DNA of 12,608 bases from Bacteroidota bacterium (lineage in GTDB: Bacteria; Bacteroidota; Bacteroidia; Chitinophagales; Chitinophagaceae): assembly GCA_023429985.1 (NCBI GenBank), contig JAEZCV010000078.1:1-12608 (forward strand). The letters are read 5' to 3'. Within the stretch, counting starts at the first letter, position 1, and each line of letters starts with the position of its first letter. Below the pieces are notes generated by a model. The model saw nothing but the letters and a program-made list of their open reading frames with translations. It had not been told where the DNA came from and ran no database searches. The position numbers were made by a program, and so were the translations under genes. Of the stretch, positions 7,463 through 12,608 are shown in pieces.

Positions 7463-7792
7463 TCAGGATTTTGAAAAAGCAAGTTTACTTACTGTTGCCG
7501 AGCATTTTCTGCATATATGTGCACATTGTTTTAGCCTGTCATCTGCTTCATCTTCACACATCTCTGCACATTCCTCGCAAATTCCTACACAAAGCAGGGC
7601 CAAGTTCTTAATGTTGGGTGAGAAGGTTTTTAATGCATGAAAAGTGCCCATACAAATTAAAGCACATTCGTCAACGATCTTTACTACCTGCCTCGACAAT
7701 GTATGTCTTTCGGCACTAAGGCTCGCTACCAGGTTTTCGCAATTGATCCAGGCTTCGAAACATGCATTTATATGGTTGTTGCTAATGGTCAT
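7463..7792 (-). CDS. Cysteine-rich four-helix bundle protein, DUF326/Csp-like, 109 aa
   Basis: Eleven cysteines are spaced along helices: C11, C18, C43, C47, C68, C72, C75, C79, C90, C94 and C97. The CxxxC/CxxC clusters (CVGICEECAEMC at 68-79, CAHICRKC at 90-97) resemble the DUF326 family that includes the copper storage proteins Csp, in which Cys lining a four-helix bundle bind Cu(I). Copper binding is inferred; true Csp proteins usually carry more Cys, and here the first helices are depleted (the CxxC of helix 1 is reduced to C11/C18, and helix 2 has none between C18 and C43). There is no signal peptide, so it is cytosolic. No in-frame ATG lies upstream within the open frame. It follows the DUF2383 gene in the same direction across a terminator. 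Confidence 0.75.
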   Translation of the reverse strand: MTISNNHINACFEAWINCENLVASLSAERHTLSRQVVKIVDECALICMGTFHALKTFSPNIKNLALLCVGICEECAEMCEDEADDRLKQCAHICRKCSATVSKLAFSKS

Positions 7793-7864
7793 ATCGAAAT
7801 TTGAAATAAATGCATCTATAATGGCCTGCTGAATATCTATGAAAGAAAATTTTACGGAAGAAAT

Positions 7865-7898
7865 AAGTAAATACTCACCATTTGATGAGTATTTACTT
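7865..7898 (-). terminator. Terminator of the DUF2383 gene (13-bp perfect inverted repeat)
   Basis: AAGTAAATACTCA (7865-7877) pairs perfectly with 7886-7898 around an 8-base loop. It lies 7 bases past the stop at 7906. On the minus strand it is followed by ATTTCTT, a weak T tract. The AT-rich stem is unusually long, so it could also act as an operator for the next gene, whose start is at 7792. Confidence 0.65.
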
Positions 7899-7905
7899 CT
7901 ACAAA

Positions 7906-8367
7906 TTAATTAGCCTTAGCCATATCCCTGAGGCGTTTTACCTCATCATGACCAACCTTAAGCGCAGCTTTTTGTTTTACAATCAGATCTCTTAAAGAAG
8001 GTTCTAATTCAGTATCGGAATTTAAAGCGGTATCATATGCTTTCTGAGCAGCATCTTCACCAAATTCACAATTGTTCAATACAGTTTTCCTGTCATGCCC
8101 GGTTACTGCTGCTTTAAGGTCCATCCATACGCGGTAGATCTTACCGGAATTAGTAGTTCCTTCAGCAGCATCTCCGCCTAAACGACTTACTTCCTGCTTT
8201 AATTCCTGGCCATATTCACGGCTTTCGTTTACGTAGCGCTGGAACAGTGTCTTAAGGTCTGCATCCTCATCCTTTAACTCATCCATTGCTTTTTCATAAC
8301 CTACCACCCTGTCGTGATTAATACGAACCAGGTCATTCAGGATTCCAATAACATTATCGTTTGCCAT
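7906..8367 (-). CDS. PA2169-family (DUF2383) four-helix bundle protein, 153 aa
   Basis: The protein is all-helical and charged. It begins MANDNVIGILNDLVRINHDRVVGYEKA, with Glu/His residues spaced as in ferritin-like bundles, and ends VKRLRDMAKAN. Length and sequence match the DUF2383/PA2169 family, which belongs to the ferritin-like superfamily and is usually stress- or stationary-phase-linked; the molecular role is not established. There is no signal peptide. The ATG at 8367 is preceded by an AT-rich leader with AAGGAAATT about 15 bases upstream. The gene is divergent from the DUF6496 gene, with about 85 bases shared between the two starts, and is followed by the hairpin at 7865-7898. Confidence 0.9.
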   Translation of the reverse strand: MANDNVIGILNDLVRINHDRVVGYEKAMDELKDEDADLKTLFQRYVNESREYGQELKQEVSRLGGDAAEGTTNSGKIYRVWMDLKAAVTGHDRKTVLNNCEFGEDAAQKAYDTALNSDTELEPSLRDLIVKQKAALKVGHDEVKRLRDMAKAN

Positions 8368-8452
8368 AAGTTTAATTTTTAATTTCCTTAATGATCAAAA
8401 AATCGTACCGAAAGCTGCTGTATAAATTTTATGCGTGTTGAAGAAAAAAATT

Positions 8453-8869
8453 ATGGCAAAATATTCTAAAGGCGCCGGTAAAAAAGTTGAGAAGGTTATG
8501 CGTGAGTATAAATCAGGTAAATTGAAATCGGGAAGTGGTAAAAAGGTAACATCCCGTAAACAGGCAGTTGCTATTGGCTTATCCGAAGCAAGGGAAGAAG
8601 GTGAGAAAGTGCCTCGAACATCGGCGGCAAAGAAATCTTCACGCGCTTCCAAAACAAAAAGATCTTCTGCAAAGAAATCAGCATCGAAAAAATCAGCATC
8701 GAAAAAATCAGCCAGTAAAAAGGCAGGAACAAGATCAGCCTCAAAAAGACCAGCAAAGAAATCAGGTGCACAGGCAGCTAAAAGCAAAGGTTCAAAAAGA
8801 GGGCTGGCTTCTGCCGGTAAATCAACCCGCAAACGCGTAGCAAAGAAAGGTGGGGCTAAAAGATCTTAA
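8453..8869 (+). CDS. Lysine-rich DUF6496 / histone-H1-like protein, 138 aa
   Basis: Residues 1-48 of MAKYSKGAGKKVEKVMREYKSG and onward form the DUF6496-type head (GSGKKVTSRKQAVAIGLSEAREEG). The rest (about 50-138) is a low-complexity Lys/Ala/Ser tail with three tandem SASKK-type units, like the C-terminal tail of histone H1. Such tails bind DNA non-specifically and can compact or bridge it; this function is inferred from composition. The ATG at 8453 is chosen over the GTG at 8435, which would add MLKKKI, because the DUF6496 consensus starts at MAKYS and GAAGAA lies just before it. Its TAA stop overlaps that of the convergent topoisomerase gene. A 145-codon frame on the opposite strand is a by-product of the Lys/Ser codon bias. 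Confidence 0.86.
   Translation: MAKYSKGAGKKVEKVMREYKSGKLKSGSGKKVTSRKQAVAIGLSEAREEGEKVPRTSAAKKSSRASKTKRSSAKKSASKKSASKKSASKKAGTRSASKRPAKKSGAQAAKSKGSKRGLASAGKSTRKRVAKKGGAKRS
8678..8722 (+). repeat. Three tandem 15-base units encoding SASKK
   Basis: Units lie at 8678-8692, 8693-8707 and 8708-8722. The first two are identical (TCAGCATCGAAAAAA); the third encodes the same residues with changed codons (TCAGCCAGTAAAAAG). The array is in frame in the Lys-rich tail and is a likely site of repeat-number change between strains. Confidence 0.9.
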
Positions 8870-9966
8870 ACCAGCTGTTTTAATATCTTCATCAAAACCC
8901 GTTCTTCCGAAGTAAGCCCTGATAAATTATCAGGTTCTTCAATCTTATCTAATTCTTTCAGGTATTTATCCAGGCTTTGGCCTTCGTAAAGCCTGATTAT
9001 TCCCGGATGTACATAGTATTTTTTACAAACTGTGCGGGTATTACCAAGTTGTTTGCTTACTTCATCAAGTGCGGCCACAATATTCTTTTTGCTTTCCGAT
9101 TCAGAAGCGGCAGTGCCCAGCGATTTTAATGCACGAATCGCATGCAGGGTTCCTGCCCATGTTCGAAAATCTTTTGCACTGAAATCGCCGCCCGTTGCCT
9201 CTTTAATATACCTGTTTACCATTCCTGAATCAATTGGCTGGCGCTTCCCATCCTCGTCATAATACTGGAACAATTCCCTGCCCGGAATTTCCCTGCATTT
9301 CCTGATCATTGTAACAAGCCTTTTGTTTTTTAAACTGATCTTATGTTCAATTCCTTTTTTTCCTTTGAAGCAAAAATGCACGGTATGCCCCGAGATGGTA
9401 ACGTGGTTATCTTTCAGCGTTGTTAGACCGTAGGAACCATATAGTTTTTGATAATCTTCATTTCCAATTCTTATATAAGTTCTTTCCATCAGGCTAACAA
9501 CCGTGGCCAGCACTTTTTCCAGGCATGTTTCCTTTTTGCTTAGGTCTTCCTCCAATTGTAACCGCAGTGCCGGAAGCAGTTTACCAAATTCGTACAAGCG
9601 GTGAAATTTGGTTTCATTTCGCAAGAGGTGCCAGAAGGGGTGATATTTATATTGTTTTCTTCCCCGTGCATCTATTCCTGTTGCCTGGATGTGTCCATTC
9701 TTTTTTTTACAGATCCAGACATTTTCCCAGGCTGGTGGAATTGCAATTTTTCTTATTCTTTCAATTTCTTTTTCTTCAACAATTTCTTTGTTGTTGAAGA
9801 GGAAAATAAAATCTTTCCCTTTTCTTTCCCGTTTTATTCCGGGATCCTGGTCGCTCACATATACCAGTTCGGCAATTTCTGCCGCTTTTTCCGGATCCTT
9901 ATGTATTTTAAGGATTTGCTTGTGTGAAAGATCGCTGATCTGGTCCGTAATGGTTTCTGCTGTCAT
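8866..9966 (-). CDS. DNA topoisomerase IB (poxvirus-like), 366 aa
   Basis: The enzyme relaxes supercoils through a 3'-phosphotyrosyl nick. Visible are the N-terminal domain with IPPAWENVWIC and ATGIDARGRKQYKYHP, the catalytic Arg region RTYIRIGNE, a Lys in FCFKGKKG, the second Arg in KDFRTWAGT, and the active-site Tyr (residue 318) in CKKYYVHP. Nine residues before it an Asn (309) stands where vaccinia enzyme has His265; bacterial members such as that of Deinococcus also have Asn. The start is set at the ATG at 9966, with AGGA just before it; the longer frame would begin with TTG at 9981, inside the T tract of the preceding terminator. The gene is convergent with the DUF6496 gene, overlapping it by 4 bases, and downstream of the DUF892 gene. 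Partial readthrough from that gene is possible. Confidence 0.95.
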   Translation of the reverse strand: MTAETITDQISDLSHKQILKIHKDPEKAAEIAELVYVSDQDPGIKRERKGKDFIFLFNNKEIVEEKEIERIRKIAIPPAWENVWICKKKNGHIQATGIDARGRKQYKYHPFWHLLRNETKFHRLYEFGKLLPALRLQLEEDLSKKETCLEKVLATVVSLMERTYIRIGNEDYQKLYGSYGLTTLKDNHVTISGHTVHFCFKGKKGIEHKISLKNKRLVTMIRKCREIPGRELFQYYDEDGKRQPIDSGMVNRYIKEATGGDFSAKDFRTWAGTLHAIRALKSLGTAASESESKKNIVAALDEVSKQLGNTRTVCKKYYVHPGIIRLYEGQSLDKYLKELDKIEEPDNLSGLTSEERVLMKILKQLV

Positions 9967-9983
9967 GTTCCTAATAAACAAAA

Positions 9984-10003
9984 AGCCGGACCAAAGTCCG
10001 GCT
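9984..10003 (-). terminator. Terminator of the DUF892 gene
   Basis: AGCCGGAC (9984-9991) pairs with GTCCGGCT (9996-10003) around a 4-base loop. On the minus strand it is followed by TTTTTGTTTATT. It begins 21 bases after the DUF892 stop and ends 17 bases before the topoisomerase ATG, so it lies right on that gene's leader. Confidence 0.85.
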
Positions 10004-10024
10004 GGCTATACTAAATAAGAAAAA

Positions 10025-10600
10025 TTAATCTTCTACTTCATCATCTGCAGCGATGTTAATGCCGCTAACAGCTAATTCGGTGAGAAGTTGATCTGTGTCT
10101 TTTTCTTCCTGTAATGTTTCTTCCAGAATGTCGGCAATATCATTCTCGCCCATGGTTTTTGCCAGCTGCACCAGGCTGCCATAAGCCGCAATTTCATAAT
10201 GTTCAACTTTCTGGGCTGAAATGATCAGGCCTGCATCTCTTACCATGGAGCCTTTAGGCAATTCATCTATGTGTTCCTGCGCTTCTTCCACCAATCCTTC
10301 CATGGCTTCGCTTTTTTTTGAACGCGGTGTAAGTCGCAGCATTTCGAAAACTTCTTCAATCCTTTCAATTTGCACCATGGTAACTTCCAGGTGCTCTTCA
10401 AATGCATTGGCCAGTTCTTCGGAGGTAGCTGCCTTTCGCATTTTAGGTAATGCTTTGGTAAGGTGCTTTTCTGCCCAATAAATATCCTTAAGCTCTTCAA
10501 TAAAAAGTTCCTTTAACATAGTTTCATCCGACTTGGCTGAGCTGTTTCCTGCTTTTTTAGGAGCTGTCTTAGAGGATGCTTTAGTTGATGTTCTTGGCAT
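10025..10600 (-). CDS. DUF892 (YciE/YciF-type) ferritin-like protein, 191 aa, with basic N-terminal tail
   Basis: Residues 28-180 form a DUF892 four-helix domain: LKELFIEELKDIYWAEKHLTKALPKM, then EEHLEVTMVQIERIEEVF, QKVEHYEIAAYGSLV and EETLQEEKDTDQLLTELA. The E/H residues are placed as in ferritin-like di-iron sites (for example EKH, EEHLEVT, EHYE, EEKDTD). YciE/YciF proteins are stress-induced in enterobacteria; the function is not settled. Residues 1-27 are an extra Ser/Thr/Lys/Ala-rich tail (five Lys and one Arg), reminiscent of the DNA-binding tails of some Dps proteins. The ATG at 10600 follows an AT-rich leader with no clear ribosome site. The gene has its own terminator and is divergent from the end-joining operon. 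Confidence 0.92.
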   Translation of the reverse strand: MPRTSTKASSKTAPKKAGNSSAKSDETMLKELFIEELKDIYWAEKHLTKALPKMRKAATSEELANAFEEHLEVTMVQIERIEEVFEMLRLTPRSKKSEAMEGLVEEAQEHIDELPKGSMVRDAGLIISAQKVEHYEIAAYGSLVQLAKTMGENDIADILEETLQEEKDTDQLLTELAVSGINIAADDEVED

Positions 10601-10806
10601 ATCCTGTTTTTTAATTTGTTTAATAATATAACAGGGTGTATAAAAATAGTATGCCAGACAAAGCCAGTTGAATTTAGCTATGCGGCCGCTTCTGTAGAGT
10701 ATTTTCTACGCGAAAGGGATGTTGCGTTCATTTTTTGGCCGACAATTTTTGTGGTATTCAATTTGGATATATATACCCGAGCCTCTGGCTTTTTAAAACT
10801 AATTTT
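10601..10806. promoter_or_regulatory. Divergent promoter region, DUF892 / end-joining operon
   Basis: About 206 bases separate the starts of two divergent genes. Toward the plus strand, TTTG (10734-10737), 20 bases and TCAATTTG (10758-10765) fit the Bacteroidota -33/-7 pattern with one mismatch in the -7 box, giving a leader of about 35 bases before the PPOX-like gene. On the minus side an AT-rich stretch precedes the DUF892 start but no clear promoter is visible. No -24/-12 element is seen. A TTG-started extension of the PPOX-like frame to 10735 would run through this promoter and is not used. Confidence 0.4.
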
Positions 10807-11292
10807 ATGTCTACCAATCAACAGTTAAGTTTTCTGCAGGATAAAATAAGGAATATAGGAAGCGCGATCTTCTTTAATCTCAGCGATTCAGTGCTAAAAC
10901 TTCCTACCTCGGTGGTGAGCACCCTTAAGGTTGATGATTTTGGATATATATGGTTTTTGGTGCAGAAACCAAAGCAGGACCTTGGTGCGTTTGAAAAAGA
11001 ATTTCCGGTTAGAATGGACTTCTTTAAAAAAGGATCAAGTTGTTTTTTGCAGGTTAACGGCAAGGCATATGTAGTTTCCGACCCGGAAGAGATCAATACT
11101 TTGCAAATGTCTTCAGAAGCACAAATGGCTTTGTCTGAAATGGTATTAGTGAAGGTAAAGATCCTCAAGGCTGAATACTATGAAACGGTTCCTGGAAAAA
11201 TATCATGGTTCAGGCAGGCCTTAAATACAGTGTCTGCATGGTTCAGTAATAATAATCAATACAGGCCTGAAACTTATTTTCCCGCATCTTAA
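10807..11292 (+). CDS. PPOX-like (pyridoxamine-5'-phosphate-oxidase family) split-barrel protein, 161 aa
   Basis: The pattern is that of a flavin-binding split barrel of the general-stress-protein-26 / PPOX-like type: VVSTLKVDDFGYIWFLVQKP (about 35-54), then SSCFLQVNGKAYVVSDPEEI (about 77-96), then MVLVKVKILKAEYYE (about 112-126). FMN or heme binding is possible but not proven by the sequence. The ATG at 10807 is preferred over the upstream TTG at 10735: the upstream part (ADNFCGIQFGYIYPSL) is unlike the family and overlaps the likely promoter. Only 10 bases separate it from Ku, so it is almost certainly the first gene of the Ku-LigD operon. The family assignment is from pattern recall; it could instead be a related stress protein. 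Confidence 0.75.
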   Translation: MSTNQQLSFLQDKIRNIGSAIFFNLSDSVLKLPTSVVSTLKVDDFGYIWFLVQKPKQDLGAFEKEFPVRMDFFKKGSSCFLQVNGKAYVVSDPEEINTLQMSSEAQMALSEMVLVKVKILKAEYYETVPGKISWFRQALNTVSAWFSNNNQYRPETYFPAS

Positions 11293-11302
11293 AAATTAAA
11301 TT

Positions 11303-12094
11303 ATGCGTTCTATCTGGACAGGCTCCATAAGTTTCGGCCTGGTAAACATCCCGGTTAAATTAGGCAGCGCCATAGAATCGGGGAGTGGGCTCGACTTCGA
11401 TATGCTTTCAAAAAAAGGTATGTCGCCTATCCGTTATGCACGCATAGATTCTAAAACTGGTAAAGAAGTTCCTTATAAGGAAATTGTAAAAGGCTACGAA
11501 TACACCAAGGGCAAATATGTAGTGGTTTCAGATGAGGATTTTGCAAAGGCAAGTCCTGAAAAATCACAGGCTATAGATATTGTTCAATTTGTAAAAGAGG
11601 AAGAGATAGATCCAATTTATTACGAGAAGCCCTATTATATTATTCCGGATAAGGGAGCGGAAAAATCCTATCACCTTCTGATTAAAGCGCTGGAAGAAAC
11701 CAATACAATTGGACTGGCAGAATTTATGTTGCGCAGCCGCATGCATATGTGTGCATTGAAATCCTATAATGGTATATTGTTGCTAAACCAGATGCGGTAT
11801 CACGAAGAGATAAGAGAAATTCCTGAAGTGTCTAAAACAAAGGGAGAAAAACTTACAGCTAAGGAAGTGCAGCTTGCTGTGAAACTTATTCACCAGTTAA
11901 CCGAGCCATTAAAAGCCGAATCATTTAAGGATACTTATGTAGCGGCCTTGAAGAAAGTGATTAAGGCCAAAGCTGCAGGAAAGGACATTCATGTTGCTGA
12001 GCCACGAAAGGCAAGTTCTGCAACTGTAAAAGATCTTATGGAAGTGTTGAAGGAAAGTTTGAATACAACTACTTCCTCCAGGAAAAGAGCATGA
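11303..12094 (+). CDS. ku: Bacterial Ku, NHEJ DNA end-binding protein, 263 aa
   Basis: Bacterial Ku is a homodimeric ring that threads onto double-strand ends and recruits LigD. The hallmark start MRSIWTGSISFGLVNIPVKL is intact, followed by IRYARIDSKTGKEVPYKEIVKGYEY (about 43-67), YYEKPYYIIPDKGAEKSYHLL (about 106-126) and RSRMHMCALKS (about 144-154), all typical of the Ku beta-barrel core. The length is usual for bacterial Ku. The C-terminus (from about 210) is Lys/Ala-rich and ends SSRKRA; this region normally contacts LigD or DNA. The gene is 10 bases after the PPOX-like gene and 58 bases before LigD, with no terminator between. Confidence 0.97.
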   Translation: MRSIWTGSISFGLVNIPVKLGSAIESGSGLDFDMLSKKGMSPIRYARIDSKTGKEVPYKEIVKGYEYTKGKYVVVSDEDFAKASPEKSQAIDIVQFVKEEEIDPIYYEKPYYIIPDKGAEKSYHLLIKALEETNTIGLAEFMLRSRMHMCALKSYNGILLLNQMRYHEEIREIPEVSKTKGEKLTAKEVQLAVKLIHQLTEPLKAESFKDTYVAALKKVIKAKAAGKDIHVAEPRKASSATVKDLMEVLKESLNTTTSSRKRA

Positions 12095-12152
12095 TATTCA
12101 TCTCCTGAATATTTGAGAAAGGAATTTGCTGTTAATCCTCAATCAAGTCTGC

Positions 12153-12608
12153 ATGTCGCTTGCAACCTATAATAAGAAAAGGCATTTTAATGATACACCT
12201 GAACCGGAAGGGAAAACAAGATCACCAAAAGGTTCACTAAAGTTTGTGATTCAAAAACACGACGCTTCTCATCTTCACTACGACTTCAGGCTGGAAATGG
12301 AAGGTGTATTAAAAAGCTGGGCTGTTCCCAAAGGGCCATCGCTTAATCCTGAGGATAAGCGGCTAGCCATGATGGTGGAAGACCATCCTTTTGATTACAG
12401 GAATTTTGAAGGAATTATCCCGGAGGGAAATTATGGAGCAGGAACAGTAATAGTTTGGGATGAAGGCACGTATAGGCCAATAGGCGCTGAAGGTCTTTCC
12501 AGGAATGAGCAGGAAGAATTACTGATGCAGCAATTAAAATCAGGCAATATCAAAATATGGATGGAAGGTGAAAAGATCAAGGGTGAGTATGCGCTTTTTT
12601 TAATGAAG
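12153..12608 (+). CDS. ligD: ATP-dependent DNA ligase LigD, N-terminal 3'-phosphoesterase domain (partial)
   Basis: LigD seals Ku-bound breaks; full proteins combine phosphoesterase, ligase and polymerase domains. The 152 codons here, running in frame off the end of the window, cover the N-terminal 3'-phosphoesterase domain. Its metal- and phosphate-binding set is complete: H36, H42, D44, R46 (in QKHDASHLHYDFRLE) and H78 (in VEDHPFDY). Each is offset by six from P. aeruginosa LigD H42, H48, D50, R52 and H84. The family stretches LKSWAVPKGPS and FEGIIPEGNYGAGTVIVWDEG are present. The start ATG at 12153 gives MSLATYNKKRHF, close to the common MSLxxYxxKR start. The remaining ligase and polymerase domains must lie beyond the window; their order cannot be seen. 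Confidence 0.96.
   Translation, partial: MSLATYNKKRHFNDTPEPEGKTRSPKGSLKFVIQKHDASHLHYDFRLEMEGVLKSWAVPKGPSLNPEDKRLAMMVEDHPFDYRNFEGIIPEGNYGAGTVIVWDEGTYRPIGAEGLSRNEQEELLMQQLKSGNIKIWMEGEKIKGEYALFLMK

Noticed and set aside
8395..8832. 145-codon minus-strand frame with repeated ADFFD units
   Set aside because: It is the antisense of the Lys/Ser-rich DUF6496 gene; the repeats are the complement of the SASKK codons, and no start signal fits.
9967..9981. Five-residue N-terminal extension of the topoisomerase
   Set aside because: It would start at TTG within the T tract of the upstream terminator; the ATG at 9966 is better placed.

Overview
The window looks like chromosome of a member of the Bacteroidota, most likely the Chitinophagaceae or close relatives. 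The reasons are moderate GC (roughly 40% by eye), AT-rich leaders that mostly lack a strong Shine-Dalgarno sequence, and protein families typical of that group (RpoN ending in the ARRTVAKYR box, DUF6496, DUF892, DUF2383, a Ku/LigD pair). The genus cannot be set from the sequence. There are no rRNA or tRNA genes, CRISPR arrays, insertion sequences or phage genes.

Region A (1-720) holds a 55-residue DUF1328-type membrane protein on the minus strand, followed by two tandem intrinsic terminators, and an unrecognised 66-codon gene on the plus strand with a good Shine-Dalgarno sequence and a perfect 20-base palindromic terminator.

Region B (904-5797, all plus strand, tightly packed) is a signalling block: sigma-54 (rpoN), an NtrC-type sigma-54 activator (receiver, AAA+, Fis), a 161-residue protein that resembles a histidine-kinase ATPase domain without its catalytic residues, and a hybrid receiver-PAS-histidine kinase. 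The last three are separated by 9 and 0 bases and are almost certainly one transcript. A natural reading is that the kinase block controls sigma-54 promoters through the activator. The signal and targets are unknown, and I found no correctly spaced -24/-12 promoter in the window.

Region C (5867-10600) is a run of small stress-type genes on both strands: an Lmo0937-type 48-residue membrane peptide, a YihY/BrkB membrane protein, a PLDc_N-type membrane protein, a cysteine-rich four-helix (DUF326/Csp-like) protein, a DUF2383 four-helix protein, a lysine-rich histone-H1-like DUF6496 protein, a poxvirus-like type IB topoisomerase and a DUF892 ferritin-like protein.

Region D (10807-12608) is a non-homologous end-joining operon: a PPOX-like split-barrel protein, Ku, and the start of LigD (3'-phosphoesterase domain with all expected catalytic residues), which runs off the end of the window.

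Taken together, C and D look like a stress and DNA-protection island of envelope proteins, ferritin-like bundles, DNA-coating basic proteins, a topoisomerase and end-joining repair. It is similar in content to the stationary-phase accessory region of Pseudomonas aeruginosa that carries PA2138 (LigD), PA2150 (Ku) and PA2169. Whether Region B regulates it is an open inference.
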